Shown in pieces: positions 8,415-16,951 of a stretch of 64,000 nt of DNA; positions within the stretch are counted from its first letter, which is position 1; each line of letters starts with the position of its first letter. Source of the stretch: Olsenella_K absiana. GTDB taxonomy: Bacteria > Actinomycetota > Coriobacteriia > Coriobacteriales > Atopobiaceae. The notes under the pieces were generated by a model, which did no database searches, had not been told where the DNA came from, and worked only from the letters and a program-made list of their open reading frames with translations. Position numbers and translations under genes: made by a program. The stretch spans positions 1 through 64,000 of the forward strand of contig NZ_JAZGJQ010000008.1 of NCBI RefSeq assembly GCF_036408855.1, in the 5' to 3' direction.

Positions 8415-10049
8415 TTAGGCGTCCCTGAACGACTGTACCTCGTCGCCCCCCTGCCCGCCGGCGTCCTCGGAGTCGTCCTTGTGGTGCTTCCGCAGGAACT
8501 GCTCCTTGTACTCGGCGATGCAAGACCTGAGCTTCTCGGCGAGGTCATCGGATATCTTGCCCTCGACCACGCGAGAGCGGGTGTTGGGATGGCGGGTCTT
8601 CATGAATTCGGCGAGACCGTCGCGGAACTCGACGACGTCGGCGAGGTCGAGGTCGTCGAGGTAGTTCTCCTTGGACGCGAAGATGGCGATGACCTGGTCG
8701 GCCACGTCGAGGGAGGCGTAGCGCTTCTGCTTGAGCAGCTCCATGGTGTGGGCGCCATGGTTGAGCTGGTACTGCGTCGTCTCGTCGAGGTCCGAGCCGA
8801 ACTGCGAGAAGGCCTGCTTCTCGCGGTAGCTCGCGAGGTCCAGCCTGAGCGTGCCCGCGACCTGCTTCATCGACTTCAGCTGCGCGGCGCCGCCGACGCG
8901 CGACACCGAGATGCCCACGTCGACAGCAGGGCGCTGGCCCTGGAAGAACAGGTTCGACTGCAGGTAGATCTGGCCGTCCGTGATGGAGATCACGTTCGTC
9001 GGGATGTAGGCCGAGACGTCGCCCTCCTGCGTCTCGATGATCGGCAGCGCCGTCATGGAGCCGCCGCCGTTGGCGTCGGACATCTTGACGGCACGCTCGA
9101 GCAGGCGGGAGTGCAGGTAGAAGATGTCTCCGGGGTAGGCCTCGCGTCCGGGCGGACGATGCAGCGTCAGCGACATCTGACGGTAGGCGACAGCCTGCTT
9201 GGAGAGGTCGTCGAAGACGATGAGGACGTGCCCTCCGGGGTGGGTCGCGTCGGCGGGGTGGCCCTTCTCGTCGTTGTACATGAAGTACTCGCCGATGGCG
9301 GCGCCCGCCATCGGGGCGATGTACTGCAGCGGCGCCGAGTCCGCGGCGGTCGCGGAGACGATGATCGTCTTGTCCATGACGCCGTGGTGTTCGAGCGTCT
9401 CCCTGATGGAGGCGACCGTCGAGGCCTTCTGGCCGATGGCCACGTAGATGCAGACGATATCGGTGTTGCGCTGGTTGATGATCGTGTCGATCGCGATGGC
9501 CGTCTTGCCGGTCTTGCGGTCGCCGATGATCAGCTCTCGCTGGCCCCTCCCGATGGGGACCATGGCGTCGATCGCGACGAGGCCCGTCTGGACGGGCTCG
9601 TTGACGGGCTGGCGGTCGATGATGCCGGGGGCCTTGAACTCTATCGGCCGGCGCTGGGACGTGATGATGGGCCCCTTGCCGTCGATCGGGTCTCCGAGCG
9701 GGTTGACCACGCGGCCGAGCATGTTGCGCCCGACCGGGATGTCCATGACGCGGCCGGTCGTGGTGACCTGGTCGCCCTCCTTGATCGAGTCGACGTCGCC
9801 GAACAGCACCGCGCCGACCTCGTCCTCGTCCAGGTTCTGGGCGAGCCCGTAGACGCTGCGCCCCGTGGCGGAGCTCGTGAACTCGAGCAGCTCGCCGGAC
9901 ATGGCGCTCCTCAGCCCGGCGACATGCGCGATGCCGTCGCCCACCTCGATGACGGTGGACGCCTCCTGCGTCTGGACCGAGGTGGAGATGCCGTCGAGCT
10001 CGCCGCGCAGGGTCCTCATGATCGAGGATGCGTCGATTGCCTCGCTCAT
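8415..10049 (-). CDS. atpA: ATP synthase alpha subunit
   Basis: 544 aa. Non-catalytic nucleotide-binding F1 subunit. P-loop GDRKTGKTAIAIDTI, Walker B HVLIVFDDLSKQA, and the arginine-finger region ISVSRVGGAAQ are all present. A charged tail of about 30 residues (KHHKDDSEDAGGQGG) extends past the usual C-terminus. Its ATG overlaps the atpH stop by one base (TAATG). Confidence 0.98.
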   Translation of the reverse strand: MSEAIDASSIMRTLRGELDGISTSVQTQEASTVIEVGDGIAHVAGLRSAMSGELLEFTSSATGRSVYGLAQNLDEDEVGAVLFGDVDSIKEGDQVTTTGRVMDIPVGRNMLGRVVNPLGDPIDGKGPIITSQRRPIEFKAPGIIDRQPVNEPVQTGLVAIDAMVPIGRGQRELIIGDRKTGKTAIAIDTIINQRNTDIVCIYVAIGQKASTVASIRETLEHHGVMDKTIIVSATAADSAPLQYIAPMAGAAIGEYFMYNDEKGHPADATHPGGHVLIVFDDLSKQAVAYRQMSLTLHRPPGREAYPGDIFYLHSRLLERAVKMSDANGGGSMTALPIIETQEGDVSAYIPTNVISITDGQIYLQSNLFFQGQRPAVDVGISVSRVGGAAQLKSMKQVAGTLRLDLASYREKQAFSQFGSDLDETTQYQLNHGAHTMELLKQKRYASLDVADQVIAIFASKENYLDDLDLADVVEFRDGLAEFMKTRHPNTRSRVVEGKISDDLAEKLRSCIAEYKEQFLRKHHKDDSEDAGGQGGDEVQSFRDA

Positions 10050-10519
10050 TACTCATCACCTCCCATGTTTGCGGAGGAAAGCTTCTTCCTGACGTTGATC
10101 AGCTGCGCCTTGACGGACGCGTCGCGCCTGTGGCCCTTCGCCTCGAGGATGATTCCCCCGAGTATGGAGGGGTCCACGTGCTCGACGAGGTAGACGGGAG
10201 CGTCGAAGTCCTTTCGGCACTTCTCCCTCACGCGCTCGCGCATCTCGTCATCCATGGGGACAGCCGTCGTCACGTCCACGGAGACCGTGTCGTCGCTCTT
10301 GTCGAGCAGGCCCTTGTACTCGCTGTACACCTTGTCGAGCAGGTCGAAGTCGTCCTCGCCCTGCATCGCGGTGATGGTCTCGAGGACCTCGGGGGAGAAC
10401 TTGAGCACGTGCTTGACCTGCTCCAGGTCCCGCGCCGCCCTGCCCTCGGACTTCGCGGCCTCGAGCAGGGCCCTGGTGTAGGCCTCGACCTTCTTCTGCT
10501 CGATGCGCTTACCTGTCAT
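10049..10519 (-). CDS. atpH: ATP synthase delta subunit (short form)
   Basis: 156 aa, shorter than the usual 175-180. Peripheral-stalk connector between subunit b and F1. The N-terminal helix pattern VEAYTRALLEAAKSEGRAARDLEQ and the C-terminal VDPSILGGIILEAKGHRRDASVKAQL (the usual I-G-G-x7-D-S-x3-L block) support the call. It overlaps the 3' end of atpF by 11 bases, so the identity is reinforced by operon position. Confidence 0.9.
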   Translation of the reverse strand: MTGKRIEQKKVEAYTRALLEAAKSEGRAARDLEQVKHVLKFSPEVLETITAMQGEDDFDLLDKVYSEYKGLLDKSDDTVSVDVTTAVPMDDEMRERVREKCRKDFDAPVYLVEHVDPSILGGIILEAKGHRRDASVKAQLINVRKKLSSANMGGDE

Positions 10520-11120
10520 TCAGGCTACCAACTTCCTCGAGATACTTCTCAGCGAGCTTGCGCTGCCCGGCCTCGTCGAGGGAGTCGCCGATGATCTTGC
10601 CGGCAATCTCGACCGAGAGGTCGACGACGGAGTCGGAGAGCTCGACCATGGCCTTGTGGCGCTCGAGGTTGACGACGTTGTGCGCCTTCGCGATGATCTC
10701 GCTCGCGCTCTTCTGCGCCTCGTCGAGGATCTGGGCGCGCTGGGCCTCGGCCTCGCGCTTGGCATCCGCGACGATCTCCTCGGCCTCGCGCTCGGCCTCG
10801 GAGATCTTGGCCTTGCTCTCGGCGGCGGCGGCAGTTGCCTCCTTGCGCTGACGCTCGGCCTCGTCGAGGTCGCTCTTTATCTTGTTCTCGCGCGCGTCCA
10901 TCATCTTGAGGATCGACGGCCAAGCGAGCTTGGCGAGCAGGACCCAGATGACCACGAACGCGATGGCCGCGGGGACGAACTCCGACAACTTCGGCAGCAG
11001 AATCGCCGGTCCCGAGATCTCCTCTGCCATGGCCGCCTCGGGCAGCGCGGCGCTGGCAAGGACGAGCGCCGTCCCAAAGGCGACGCGGCGTCCCGGAAGA
11101 GCTCCCTTCTGGTCTTTCAT
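10509..11120 (-). CDS. atpF: ATP synthase b subunit with signal-peptide-like N-terminus
   Basis: 203 aa. Membrane-anchored peripheral stalk. A basic start (MKDQKGALPGRR) precedes a hydrophobic stretch ending in ALPEAAMA-EE, a plausible signal-peptidase site near residue 30. The usual b-subunit membrane helix (FVPAAIAFVVIWVLLAKLAWP) follows, then a long charged Ala/Glu-rich coiled coil. The ATG at 11118-11120 is chosen because GGAGG precedes it by 5 bases. The extra N-terminal segment is unusual compared with the E. coli b subunit. Confidence 0.93.
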   Translation of the reverse strand: MKDQKGALPGRRVAFGTALVLASAALPEAAMAEEISGPAILLPKLSEFVPAAIAFVVIWVLLAKLAWPSILKMMDARENKIKSDLDEAERQRKEATAAAAESKAKISEAEREAEEIVADAKREAEAQRAQILDEAQKSASEIIAKAHNVVNLERHKAMVELSDSVVDLSVEIAGKIIGDSLDEAGQRKLAEKYLEEVGSLNDR

Positions 11121-11155
11121 GCATACCTCCAAACAGACCTGTCCTTGCGTCGTCG

Positions 11156-11359
11156 CTACTTGACGATGAGGGCGACGACGAAGCCAATCAGCGCAAGTGC
11201 CTCCACGAAGGCCGAGCCGAGGATGAAGACCGTGAAGAGGCGTGCCTGGACCTCGGGCTGACGGGCCATGGAGGTCGTCGCGCCATAGGCGGCGAGGCCG
11301 ATGCCGATGCTGGCGCCGATGACGCCGAGACCATAACCGATTACACCAAGTGCACCCAC
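11156..11359 (-). CDS. atpE: ATP synthase c subunit
   Basis: 67 aa starting from GTG at 11357-11359, which has AAGGAGG 5 bases upstream. A longer in-frame start exists at 11422 but would add a non-hydrophobic arm. Two membrane helices: VGALGVIGYGLGVIGASIG-x-GL, a polar loop ARQPE, and a second helix with the ion-binding Glu in AFVEALALIGF. The residue after that Glu is Ala rather than Ser/Thr and no Gln is seen in helix 1, so proton rather than sodium coupling is inferred. Confidence 0.93.
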   Translation of the reverse strand: MGALGVIGYGLGVIGASIGIGLAAYGATTSMARQPEVQARLFTVFILGSAFVEALALIGFVVALIVK

Positions 11360-11448
11360 AATTTCCTCCTTAGAACCTCGTCCCGCAGGGCGAGTCTTCT
11401 TACTATGCACGAGCGCGACCAAGCCGCGCGGGATGCCTGAGCGGCAAG

Positions 11449-12282
11449 CTACTCCTCGCTCTCGGCGGTCTGGATGTAGACGGCCGTGAGAAGGGCGAAG
11501 ACGTACGCCTGGATGACGGCGACGAGGATCTCGACCAGGTAGATGATGATCAGCACGAGGACCCAGAGCACTGAGGCACCCGCGTCGCCGACGGCGCCCG
11601 CCGTGAGCGCGGCGCCGTTGGAGAGGGCCTGCATCAGCGGGTCGAAGAACAGGGAGGCGAGGATCGCGAAGGTCCCCATGACCACGTGACCGGCGAACAT
11701 GTTGCAGAAGAGTCGGACGGCGAGCGTGATCAGCCTCAGGAAGGTCGAGAAGACCTCGATGACCCAGACGAGCACGTTGAGCGGGAAGACGACGCCCTTG
11801 GGGGCAAGGCTCTTGACGTAGCCCCAGACGCCCTTGGACCTGCAGCCCACGACGATGAAGTAGACGAACGAGTAGCAGGCGAGCGCGGCGGTGACGCCGA
11901 TGGTGCCCGTGCCGGGGTGGCAGCCGGGAATGATGCCCACGATGTTGTTGGCGAGGATGAAGAAGAAGATCGCGAAGATGAACGGGAAGTGCTTCTTCCA
12001 GGTGTCCGGAAGGATCGACTTGCAGAGGTCGTCACGGGCGAACTCGATGAGGCTCTCGACCGCGTTCACGAAGAAGCCGTGCGGCACCAGGCTGGCGGCC
12101 TGCTTCTTCCTGAAGGTGAAGACCACGACGAGCAGCAGCACGATGGCGACGAACATCCAGAAGACGTACTGGGTAAGCCCCGGGGAGACCTGCGTGACAT
12201 CGGCGGGCCCGATGACGTTGTGGGTCAGGAAGCTGTCGATCAGCTCGTCGACCGCGTCGTTTAGACCATCCAGAGGGTTCAT
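11449..12282 (-). CDS. atpB: ATP synthase a subunit
   Basis: 277 aa membrane protein with about six hydrophobic helices. The essential stator arginine is in the helix STFLRLITLAVRLFCNMFAGH, and the C-terminal helix EILVAVIQAYVFALLTAVYI is typical. The luminal loop FFILANNIVGIIPG also matches. Forms the proton half-channels with the c ring. It lies 2 bases after the atpI-position gene. Confidence 0.96.
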   Translation of the reverse strand: MNPLDGLNDAVDELIDSFLTHNVIGPADVTQVSPGLTQYVFWMFVAIVLLLVVVFTFRKKQAASLVPHGFFVNAVESLIEFARDDLCKSILPDTWKKHFPFIFAIFFFILANNIVGIIPGCHPGTGTIGVTAALACYSFVYFIVVGCRSKGVWGYVKSLAPKGVVFPLNVLVWVIEVFSTFLRLITLAVRLFCNMFAGHVVMGTFAILASLFFDPLMQALSNGAALTAGAVGDAGASVLWVLVLIIIYLVEILVAVIQAYVFALLTAVYIQTAESEE

Positions 12283-12284
12283 CT

Positions 12285-12599
12285 CTAACCTTCCTTCCGG
12301 CCGCGCGTGGCGCCGCAGACGTCACGTGAGGCTCTTAGTGACTCAAGCGCCCACACAGCAAGGAACGTCCCCGCCATCGAGGTGCCAAAAGCTAGCGTAT
12401 CGTCCGGCGAGAGGAGGCGTACAGCGACGACGGCCGCCGAGAGGGCGACGAAGGAGACGGCCACGGCTGCGAGGCCCCAGCCGACCTCGGCCCGGACGCG
12501 CTCGCGCAGGACCCCCTCGAGCAGGAGGACCGCCGGTGCGCAGCCCGCCAGGCCGAAGAGCGCCCCTGCTATGGCGAAACCCCAAGAGACCACTGCCAC
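12285..12599 (-). CDS. small membrane protein in atpI position
   Basis: 104 aa with three or four hydrophobic segments (WGFAIAGALFGLAGCAPAVL, WGLAAVAVSFVALSAAVVAV, FGTSMAGTFLAVWAL). First gene of the ATP synthase operon, where AtpI-type accessory proteins normally sit; these help c-ring assembly or Mg uptake. Sequence similarity to AtpI is not obvious, so the role is inferred from position. It begins with GTG at 12597-12599, with GGAGG 3 bases upstream; a second GTG two codons later has better spacing. Confidence 0.6.
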   Translation of the reverse strand: MAVVSWGFAIAGALFGLAGCAPAVLLLEGVLRERVRAEVGWGLAAVAVSFVALSAAVVAVRLLSPDDTLAFGTSMAGTFLAVWALESLRASRDVCGATRGRKEG

Positions 12600-12826
12600 A
12601 TGCCTCCGGACACGGATGACGTGCTAAGGAATACTAACCGTTCGCATTCGTAACATGCGTACCATTCCCAGAATCCCCATCTTCTGACGGCCGTTCGCAA
12701 AACGCTACCCGAAATTTACCTAAGCACCGACACATTACGCCTCACCTGCACGTTTATGGACATGGTGAAGGGCCGAAGGCCGGTTGGCGAGGGTGGACGG
12801 ACGTGCACGTGAGGGGCGGGAAAGCG
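12600..12826 (-). promoter_or_regulatory. upstream region of the ATP synthase operon
   Basis: About 230 gene-free bases between the terminator of upp and the first atp gene. AT-richer than the surroundings. A 9-base motif TGCGAACGG (minus strand) occurs twice, near 12640-12648 and 12690-12698. TTGCGA followed 17 bases later by GGGATT is the best promoter-like pair, but the -10 is poor. No coding sequence is seen. Confidence 0.4.
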
Positions 12827-12859
12827 GACGAGCGAGGCGCGTGGAGCGCCCCGCTCGTC
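12827..12859 (-). terminator. terminator-like hairpin after upp
   Basis: GACGAGCG (12827-12834) pairs with CGCTCGTC (12852-12859) and GGCGC (12836-12840) with GCGCC (12846-12850) around a 5-base loop, with one A/C mismatch between. It begins about 50 bases past the upp stop. There is no real T-run, so it may also act as an insulating hairpin. Confidence 0.6.
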
Positions 12860-12907
12860 TGTGTCCGATAGGCTCCGCCCTCGCGGGCTCCCGCCCGCGC
12901 CGCCGAT

Positions 12908-13558
12908 CTACTTCGTGCCGTAGATCCTGTCGCCGGCGTCGCCGAGGCCCGGCAGGATGTAGGCGCTCTCGTTCAGCTGGCGGTCCAGGGCACAGGTGAA
13001 CAGGCGCACCTCCGGGTCGAAGTCCAGGACCGCCTTGACGCCCTCCGGGGCGGAGACGAGCGTGAGGCAGCGGATGTCCTTCACGCCGGCGTCGCGGAGG
13101 AACTTGATCGCCGCGGTGAGCGAGCCACCGGTCGCGAGCATCGGGTCCACGACGAGGCAGGTGCGCTTGTCGATGTCGGGCGGGAACTTGCAGTAGTACT
13201 GGTGCGGCTCGTGGGTGACGGGGTCGCGGTACATGCCGACGTGCCCGACGCGCGCCGAGGGCGTGAGCGTCAGGATGCCGTCGACCATGCCGAGGCCGGC
13301 GCGCAGGATCGGGATGATGGCGACCTTCTTGCCCGCGATTCTCTTGCAGGTGGTCCGCTCGAGCGGCGTGTCCACCTCGACGTCCTCGAGCGGGAAGTCG
13401 CGCATGGCCTCGTAGCCCTCGAACACGGCGAGCTCGGTCACGAGCTCGCGGAACTGCTTGGTGCCCGTGTCCTTGTCCCTCAAGATCGACAGCTTGTGCT
13501 GCACCAGCGGGTGCTCGATCACCTCGAAGCGCCTGGGGTCAAAGTCTCTCGAGTCCAT
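12908..13558 (-). CDS. upp: uracil phosphoribosyltransferase
   Basis: 216 aa. Salvages uracil with PRPP to form UMP. The PRPP-binding motif is VVDPMLATGGSLTAAI; LVQHKLSILRDK at the N-terminus and the C-terminal uracil loop YILPGLGDAGDRIYGTK (G-DAGDR-FGT in the family) are clear. Full family length (about 209 aa). Single gene between hairpin 12827-12859 and the tsaC group; its own promoter must lie in the 99 bases upstream. Confidence 0.97.
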   Translation of the reverse strand: MDSRDFDPRRFEVIEHPLVQHKLSILRDKDTGTKQFRELVTELAVFEGYEAMRDFPLEDVEVDTPLERTTCKRIAGKKVAIIPILRAGLGMVDGILTLTPSARVGHVGMYRDPVTHEPHQYYCKFPPDIDKRTCLVVDPMLATGGSLTAAIKFLRDAGVKDIRCLTLVSAPEGVKAVLDFDPEVRLFTCALDRQLNESAYILPGLGDAGDRIYGTK

Positions 13559-13657
13559 GTGCCTTCCCTTCCGGCAGGGTCCCTGCCACGTGGGGTCCTT
13601 CGTTGCATCAGTCCTAGTCTAGACATTCCGGGCCCGACGCGCCCGCGATACGCCCTC

Positions 13658-14329
13658 CTACGCCCCGCGCTCGGACGAGAGGCCTGCCGCGCGGAGGAAC
13701 TCCTCGGGGCTGACGGAGCCCCGGCGGAGCACGCGCGGCTCCCCCGCCGTGCAGTCGACGATGGTGGAGGCGACGGCGATGGGGGCGGGGCCGGCGTCGA
13801 AGGTGAGGTCGGCGGCCTCGACGATGCGGGGCTCGAGGCCCGCGCCGGACGTCGCCGCCGCGAGGCCGTGCGTGTTGGCGCTCGTCGTCGGCAAGGGGAC
13901 GCCCACCTGCCGTGCGAGCTCCCTCACGAGGTTGGACCCCGGGCAGCGAAGGGCGATCGTGGGGCGGCCGCCGGGCGCGGCGGGCCGGCGGTACTCGGGC
14001 GGCACCTCGGGGGACGCCTGGACGACGAGTGTGAGCGCCCCCGGCCACAGGGCCTTCGCCGCGCGCTGCGCCCACGCCGGCACGCAGGCGCCGTACACCT
14101 CGAGCTCGGCCGCGTCGGCGACGAGCCACGGCAGGGTCTGGGCCCGGTCGCGCCGCTTGATCGAGAAGATCCTGCGCAGGGCGGGGTTGCCCGCGAGCGC
14201 CGCGCATCCGATGCCGTAGACGGAGTCCGTCGGCATCACGAGCACGCCGCCGTCGGCGAGGAGGGCGGCGCCCCGCTCGACCGCCTCCTGGGCGGGCCGG
14301 TTCTGGTCGACCGCCACTATGGCCCCCAT
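13658..14329 (-). CDS. tsaC: L-threonylcarbamoyladenylate synthase (Sua5/YrdC/YwlC family)
   Basis: 223 aa. Makes threonylcarbamoyl-AMP from Thr, bicarbonate and ATP for the t6A37 tRNA modification. The YrdC core is clear: GGVLVMPTDSVYGIGCAA, FSIKRRDRAQTLPWLVAD (KxR motif), LWPGALTLVVQ, IALRCPGSNL and PLPTTSANTHGLA. No Sua5 C-terminal domain. It starts 3 bases after the prmC stop, so the two translation-related genes are one unit with prfA upstream. Confidence 0.93.
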   Translation of the reverse strand: MGAIVAVDQNRPAQEAVERGAALLADGGVLVMPTDSVYGIGCAALAGNPALRRIFSIKRRDRAQTLPWLVADAAELEVYGACVPAWAQRAAKALWPGALTLVVQASPEVPPEYRRPAAPGGRPTIALRCPGSNLVRELARQVGVPLPTTSANTHGLAAATSGAGLEPRIVEAADLTFDAGPAPIAVASTIVDCTAGEPRVLRRGSVSPEEFLRAAGLSSERGA

Positions 14330-14332
14330 GGC

Positions 14333-15550
14333 CTACTCCTCCCTGCGCGCCACGAGGACGCGCGGCCGGTGCGTGAGGTCCTCGCGCACCTCGACGGACG
14401 TCCACCCGCCCTGGGCGCGCACGAGGTCGGCGGCGGCGTCGAGGGTCGTCTCGAAGAGCTCGCAGCAGAGGGTGCCCCCGGGCGCGAGCGCGCGGGGCGC
14501 GAGGTCGAGCAGCCTCCTGAAGACGTCGAGGCCGTCGGGGCCGCCGTCGAGGGCGAGCCCAGGCTCGAAGCCCACGACCTCCTGCGGGAGCGTGGGCATG
14601 ACCCCGCTGGGAATGTAGGGCGGGTTCGAGACGAGCACGCAGAAGGTCCCCATGAGGTCGGCGGGCACGCCCGAGGCGAGGTCGCACTCGACGACCCGCA
14701 CGACGTCCGCGAGCCCGAGCGCGTCGCGGTTGCGCCTCGCCAGCGAGACGGCCGCAGGCGAGAGGTCCGTCGTGACGACCTGCGTGCCGGGACGCTCGCT
14801 CGCGATGGAGAGGGCGACGCACCCCGTACCGCACCCCACCTCGAGCACGCGCGGGCCCGGTTCGGGTACCTCCCCTGCCTCCTCGACGGCTTCGCCCTCG
14901 TCAGGCGAGGGGGCGTCGGTGACCGGCCGCTCGCCGGGGCCGGGTACGTAGCCCCCACGGAGCCCGTCCTCGGGTCCGGGAACGTAGACTATCGGGTCTA
15001 CGTGCTCGTCGTCCCCGTCCTCGTCCGCCCCCGCGGCGGCGAAGCTCGAGACGGGCGGTCGCTCGGCGGCCTCCTGCGGCTCGTCTCCGGCAGGCGCCTC
15101 GCCGTCGGCCCCCTCCTCCGCGCCGGTTACGTCCCCGGCGCCGGCCACCTCGCTCGGCAGCGCCTCGAAGACGCAGCCGCGCGCCAGGGCAGCGTCGACG
15201 CCCTCGAGCGCGGCGTCGACCAGGACCTCGGTCTCCGGGCGCGGGATGAGGACCCCGCGCTCGCACCTGAGGACGATGTGGCGGAACGGCATCTCGCCTG
15301 TGACATACTGCAGCGGCTCGCCCGCGGCGCGCCTCAGGACCGCCGCGCGCATGGCGGCGAGCTCGTGCTGCTCGAACACCCGGTCGAAGCTCATGTACAG
15401 CTCGACGCGGGTGAGGCCGAGCACGTTGCAGATCAGCCACTCCGCCGACAGCCTCGGGTGCTCGTCGCCCTTGCCCTCGAGGTAGCCCCGGGTCCACCCG
15501 AGCATCCTCCCGACCGTCCAGACGTCTTGCGCCCCGTCCGTCCCAGCCAT
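14333..15550 (-). CDS. prmC: peptide-chain-release-factor glutamine N5-methyltransferase with a large acidic insertion
   Basis: 405 aa versus about 280 in the family. Methylates the Gln of the GGQ motif in release factors. The N-terminal helical domain (residues 1-115, with EPLQYVTGEMPF and GVLIPRPETE) and the SAM-binding methyltransferase domain (RVLEVGCGTGCVALSIA near 235-250, catalytic NPPY at 309-312) are intact. Between them, residues about 120-232 form a low-complexity Glu/Asp/Ala/Pro-rich insertion with a repeated YVPGP. The ATG at 15548-15550 has GGGAGG upstream. It lies just downstream of prfA, its predicted substrate. Confidence 0.93.
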   Translation of the reverse strand: MAGTDGAQDVWTVGRMLGWTRGYLEGKGDEHPRLSAEWLICNVLGLTRVELYMSFDRVFEQHELAAMRAAVLRRAAGEPLQYVTGEMPFRHIVLRCERGVLIPRPETEVLVDAALEGVDAALARGCVFEALPSEVAGAGDVTGAEEGADGEAPAGDEPQEAAERPPVSSFAAAGADEDGDDEHVDPIVYVPGPEDGLRGGYVPGPGERPVTDAPSPDEGEAVEEAGEVPEPGPRVLEVGCGTGCVALSIASERPGTQVVTTDLSPAAVSLARRNRDALGLADVVRVVECDLASGVPADLMGTFCVLVSNPPYIPSGVMPTLPQEVVGFEPGLALDGGPDGLDVFRRLLDLAPRALAPGGTLCCELFETTLDAAADLVRAQGGWTSVEVREDLTHRPRVLVARREE

Positions 15551-15607
15551 CCCTGCCTCCCATCGGAAGGGGCCCGCCACCGGCACTGGCGACAGGCCCC
15601 GCAAGAA

Positions 15608-15638
15608 GGGGCCGGGGGCGCTTGGCTCCCCCGGCCCC
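15608..15638 (-). terminator. strong hairpin between prfA and prmC
   Basis: Perfect 11-bp stem GGGGCCGGGGG (15608-15618) with CCCCCGGCCCC (15628-15638) and a 9-base loop, followed on the minus strand by TTCTTGC. It begins 14 bases past the prfA stop. The T-run is weak, so partial termination or read-through to prmC is plausible. A second, less regular GGGGCC/GGCCCC stem lies at about 15570-15600. Confidence 0.6.
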
Positions 15639-15651
15639 GTCCACCTCACTC

Positions 15652-16719
15652 TCAGACCGCCTGCGCGAGCTTGTCCGCGCGGTCCTGGGCGGCGAGCGCC
15701 TCGATGACCTCGCCGAGCTTGTCACCCAGGAGCACCCCCGTGTAGGTGCTGTTGAAGCCGATCCTGTGGTCGGTCACGCGGTCCTGGGGCTGGTTGTAGG
15801 TGCGAATCTTCTCGGAGCGGTTGCCGTGCCCGATCTGGGAGAGGCGCTCGGCCCCCTGCTCCTCCTGCTGCTTCTCGAGCTCCATCTGGTACAGGCGCGC
15901 GCGGAGCATCTCCATGCAGACCGCGCGGTTCTGGATCTGGGAGCGCTGGTCCTGCGACTGCACGACCGTGTTGGTTGGCAAGTGCGTGATGCGCACGGCC
16001 GAGTAGGTCGTGTTGACGCCCTGGCCGCCGGGGCCGGAGGCGCAGTAGGTGTCGATGCGCAGGTCCTCGTCCTTGATCTCGATGTCGATGTCCTCGGCCT
16101 CGGGCAGGACCGCGACGGTGGCCGTGGAGGTCTGGATGCGGCCCTGGCTCTCGGTCTTGGGGATGCGCTGGACGCGGTGCACGCCGCTCTCGTACTTCAT
16201 GACCGAGTAGACCTTGTCGCCCATGACCTTGAACTCGATGGTCTTGAAGCCGCCCGCGTCGCTCGGGGAGGAGGACAGGACCTCGATCTTCCACTTGCGC
16301 GACTGCGCGAAGCGCTCGTACATGGCGAACAGGTCGCCGGCGAAGATCGCGGCCTCGTCGCCGCCGACGCCGGCCCTGATCTCGACGATCGTGTCCTTCT
16401 CGTCGTTGGGGTCGCCGGGGATGAGCATGATCTTGATCTCGTCCTCGAGGCCGGGCAGCTTCTGCTCGTTCTCGGAGATGTCCTCCTGGAGCATCTCCTT
16501 CTCCTCGGCGTCCGCGGCCTCATGCAGCATCTCCTTCGCCGCCTCGATGTCGTCGAGCGCCTGCAGGTACTCCCGCGCCTTGGCCACGAGCTCCGCCTGG
16601 CTGGCGTGCTCCTTCGCGATGCGCGCGTACTCCTTGGGGTCCGAGGCGATGGCGGGGTCCATCATCTTCTTCTCGAGCTCCTCGTACGCGGCGATGATCT
16701 TCTCAAGCTTATCGCCCAT
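15652..16719 (-). CDS. prfA: peptide chain release factor 1
   Basis: 355 aa. Recognises UAA and UAG. The catalytic GGQ is in SGPGGQGVNTTYSAVRITH, and the tripeptide anticodon region reads RVQRIPKTESQGRIQTS, giving PKT where E. coli RF1 has PAT; both fit the RF1-type PxT rule. The start at ATG 16717-16719 (MGDKLEKII) is chosen because 43 in-frame codons upstream show no similarity. Next to prmC, which modifies this GGQ. Confidence 0.96.
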   Translation of the reverse strand: MGDKLEKIIAAYEELEKKMMDPAIASDPKEYARIAKEHASQAELVAKAREYLQALDDIEAAKEMLHEAADAEEKEMLQEDISENEQKLPGLEDEIKIMLIPGDPNDEKDTIVEIRAGVGGDEAAIFAGDLFAMYERFAQSRKWKIEVLSSSPSDAGGFKTIEFKVMGDKVYSVMKYESGVHRVQRIPKTESQGRIQTSTATVAVLPEAEDIDIEIKDEDLRIDTYCASGPGGQGVNTTYSAVRITHLPTNTVVQSQDQRSQIQNRAVCMEMLRARLYQMELEKQQEEQGAERLSQIGHGNRSEKIRTYNQPQDRVTDHRIGFNSTYTGVLLGDKLGEVIEALAAQDRADKLAQAV

Positions 16720-16951
16720 GATGCACAGCTCCTCGGGGTAGTTCCCGCCGGCAGGCCCGCCCGGCGGTCGAATGTTCAGCGTATGAAGTCTACCACCTGC
16801 GCTGTCTGCCCATACGTCGCCCACCGCGGCACGCGGGGCTCTCCACAATCGGCTCGGGCGAGAGCGGGGCGCGCGCCGGGGCGCCAGCAGGCCGAGAAGG
16901 ACGTCGGCGCCGAGCGGGAAGGGCGTTGCGCCGCGGACGCGGGCCGCAGGG

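Noticed and set aside
12600..12826. TGCGAACGG direct repeat as an operator of the atp operon
   Set aside because: Only nine bases long and GC-rich; listed as part of the upstream region but not strong enough as a separate finding.
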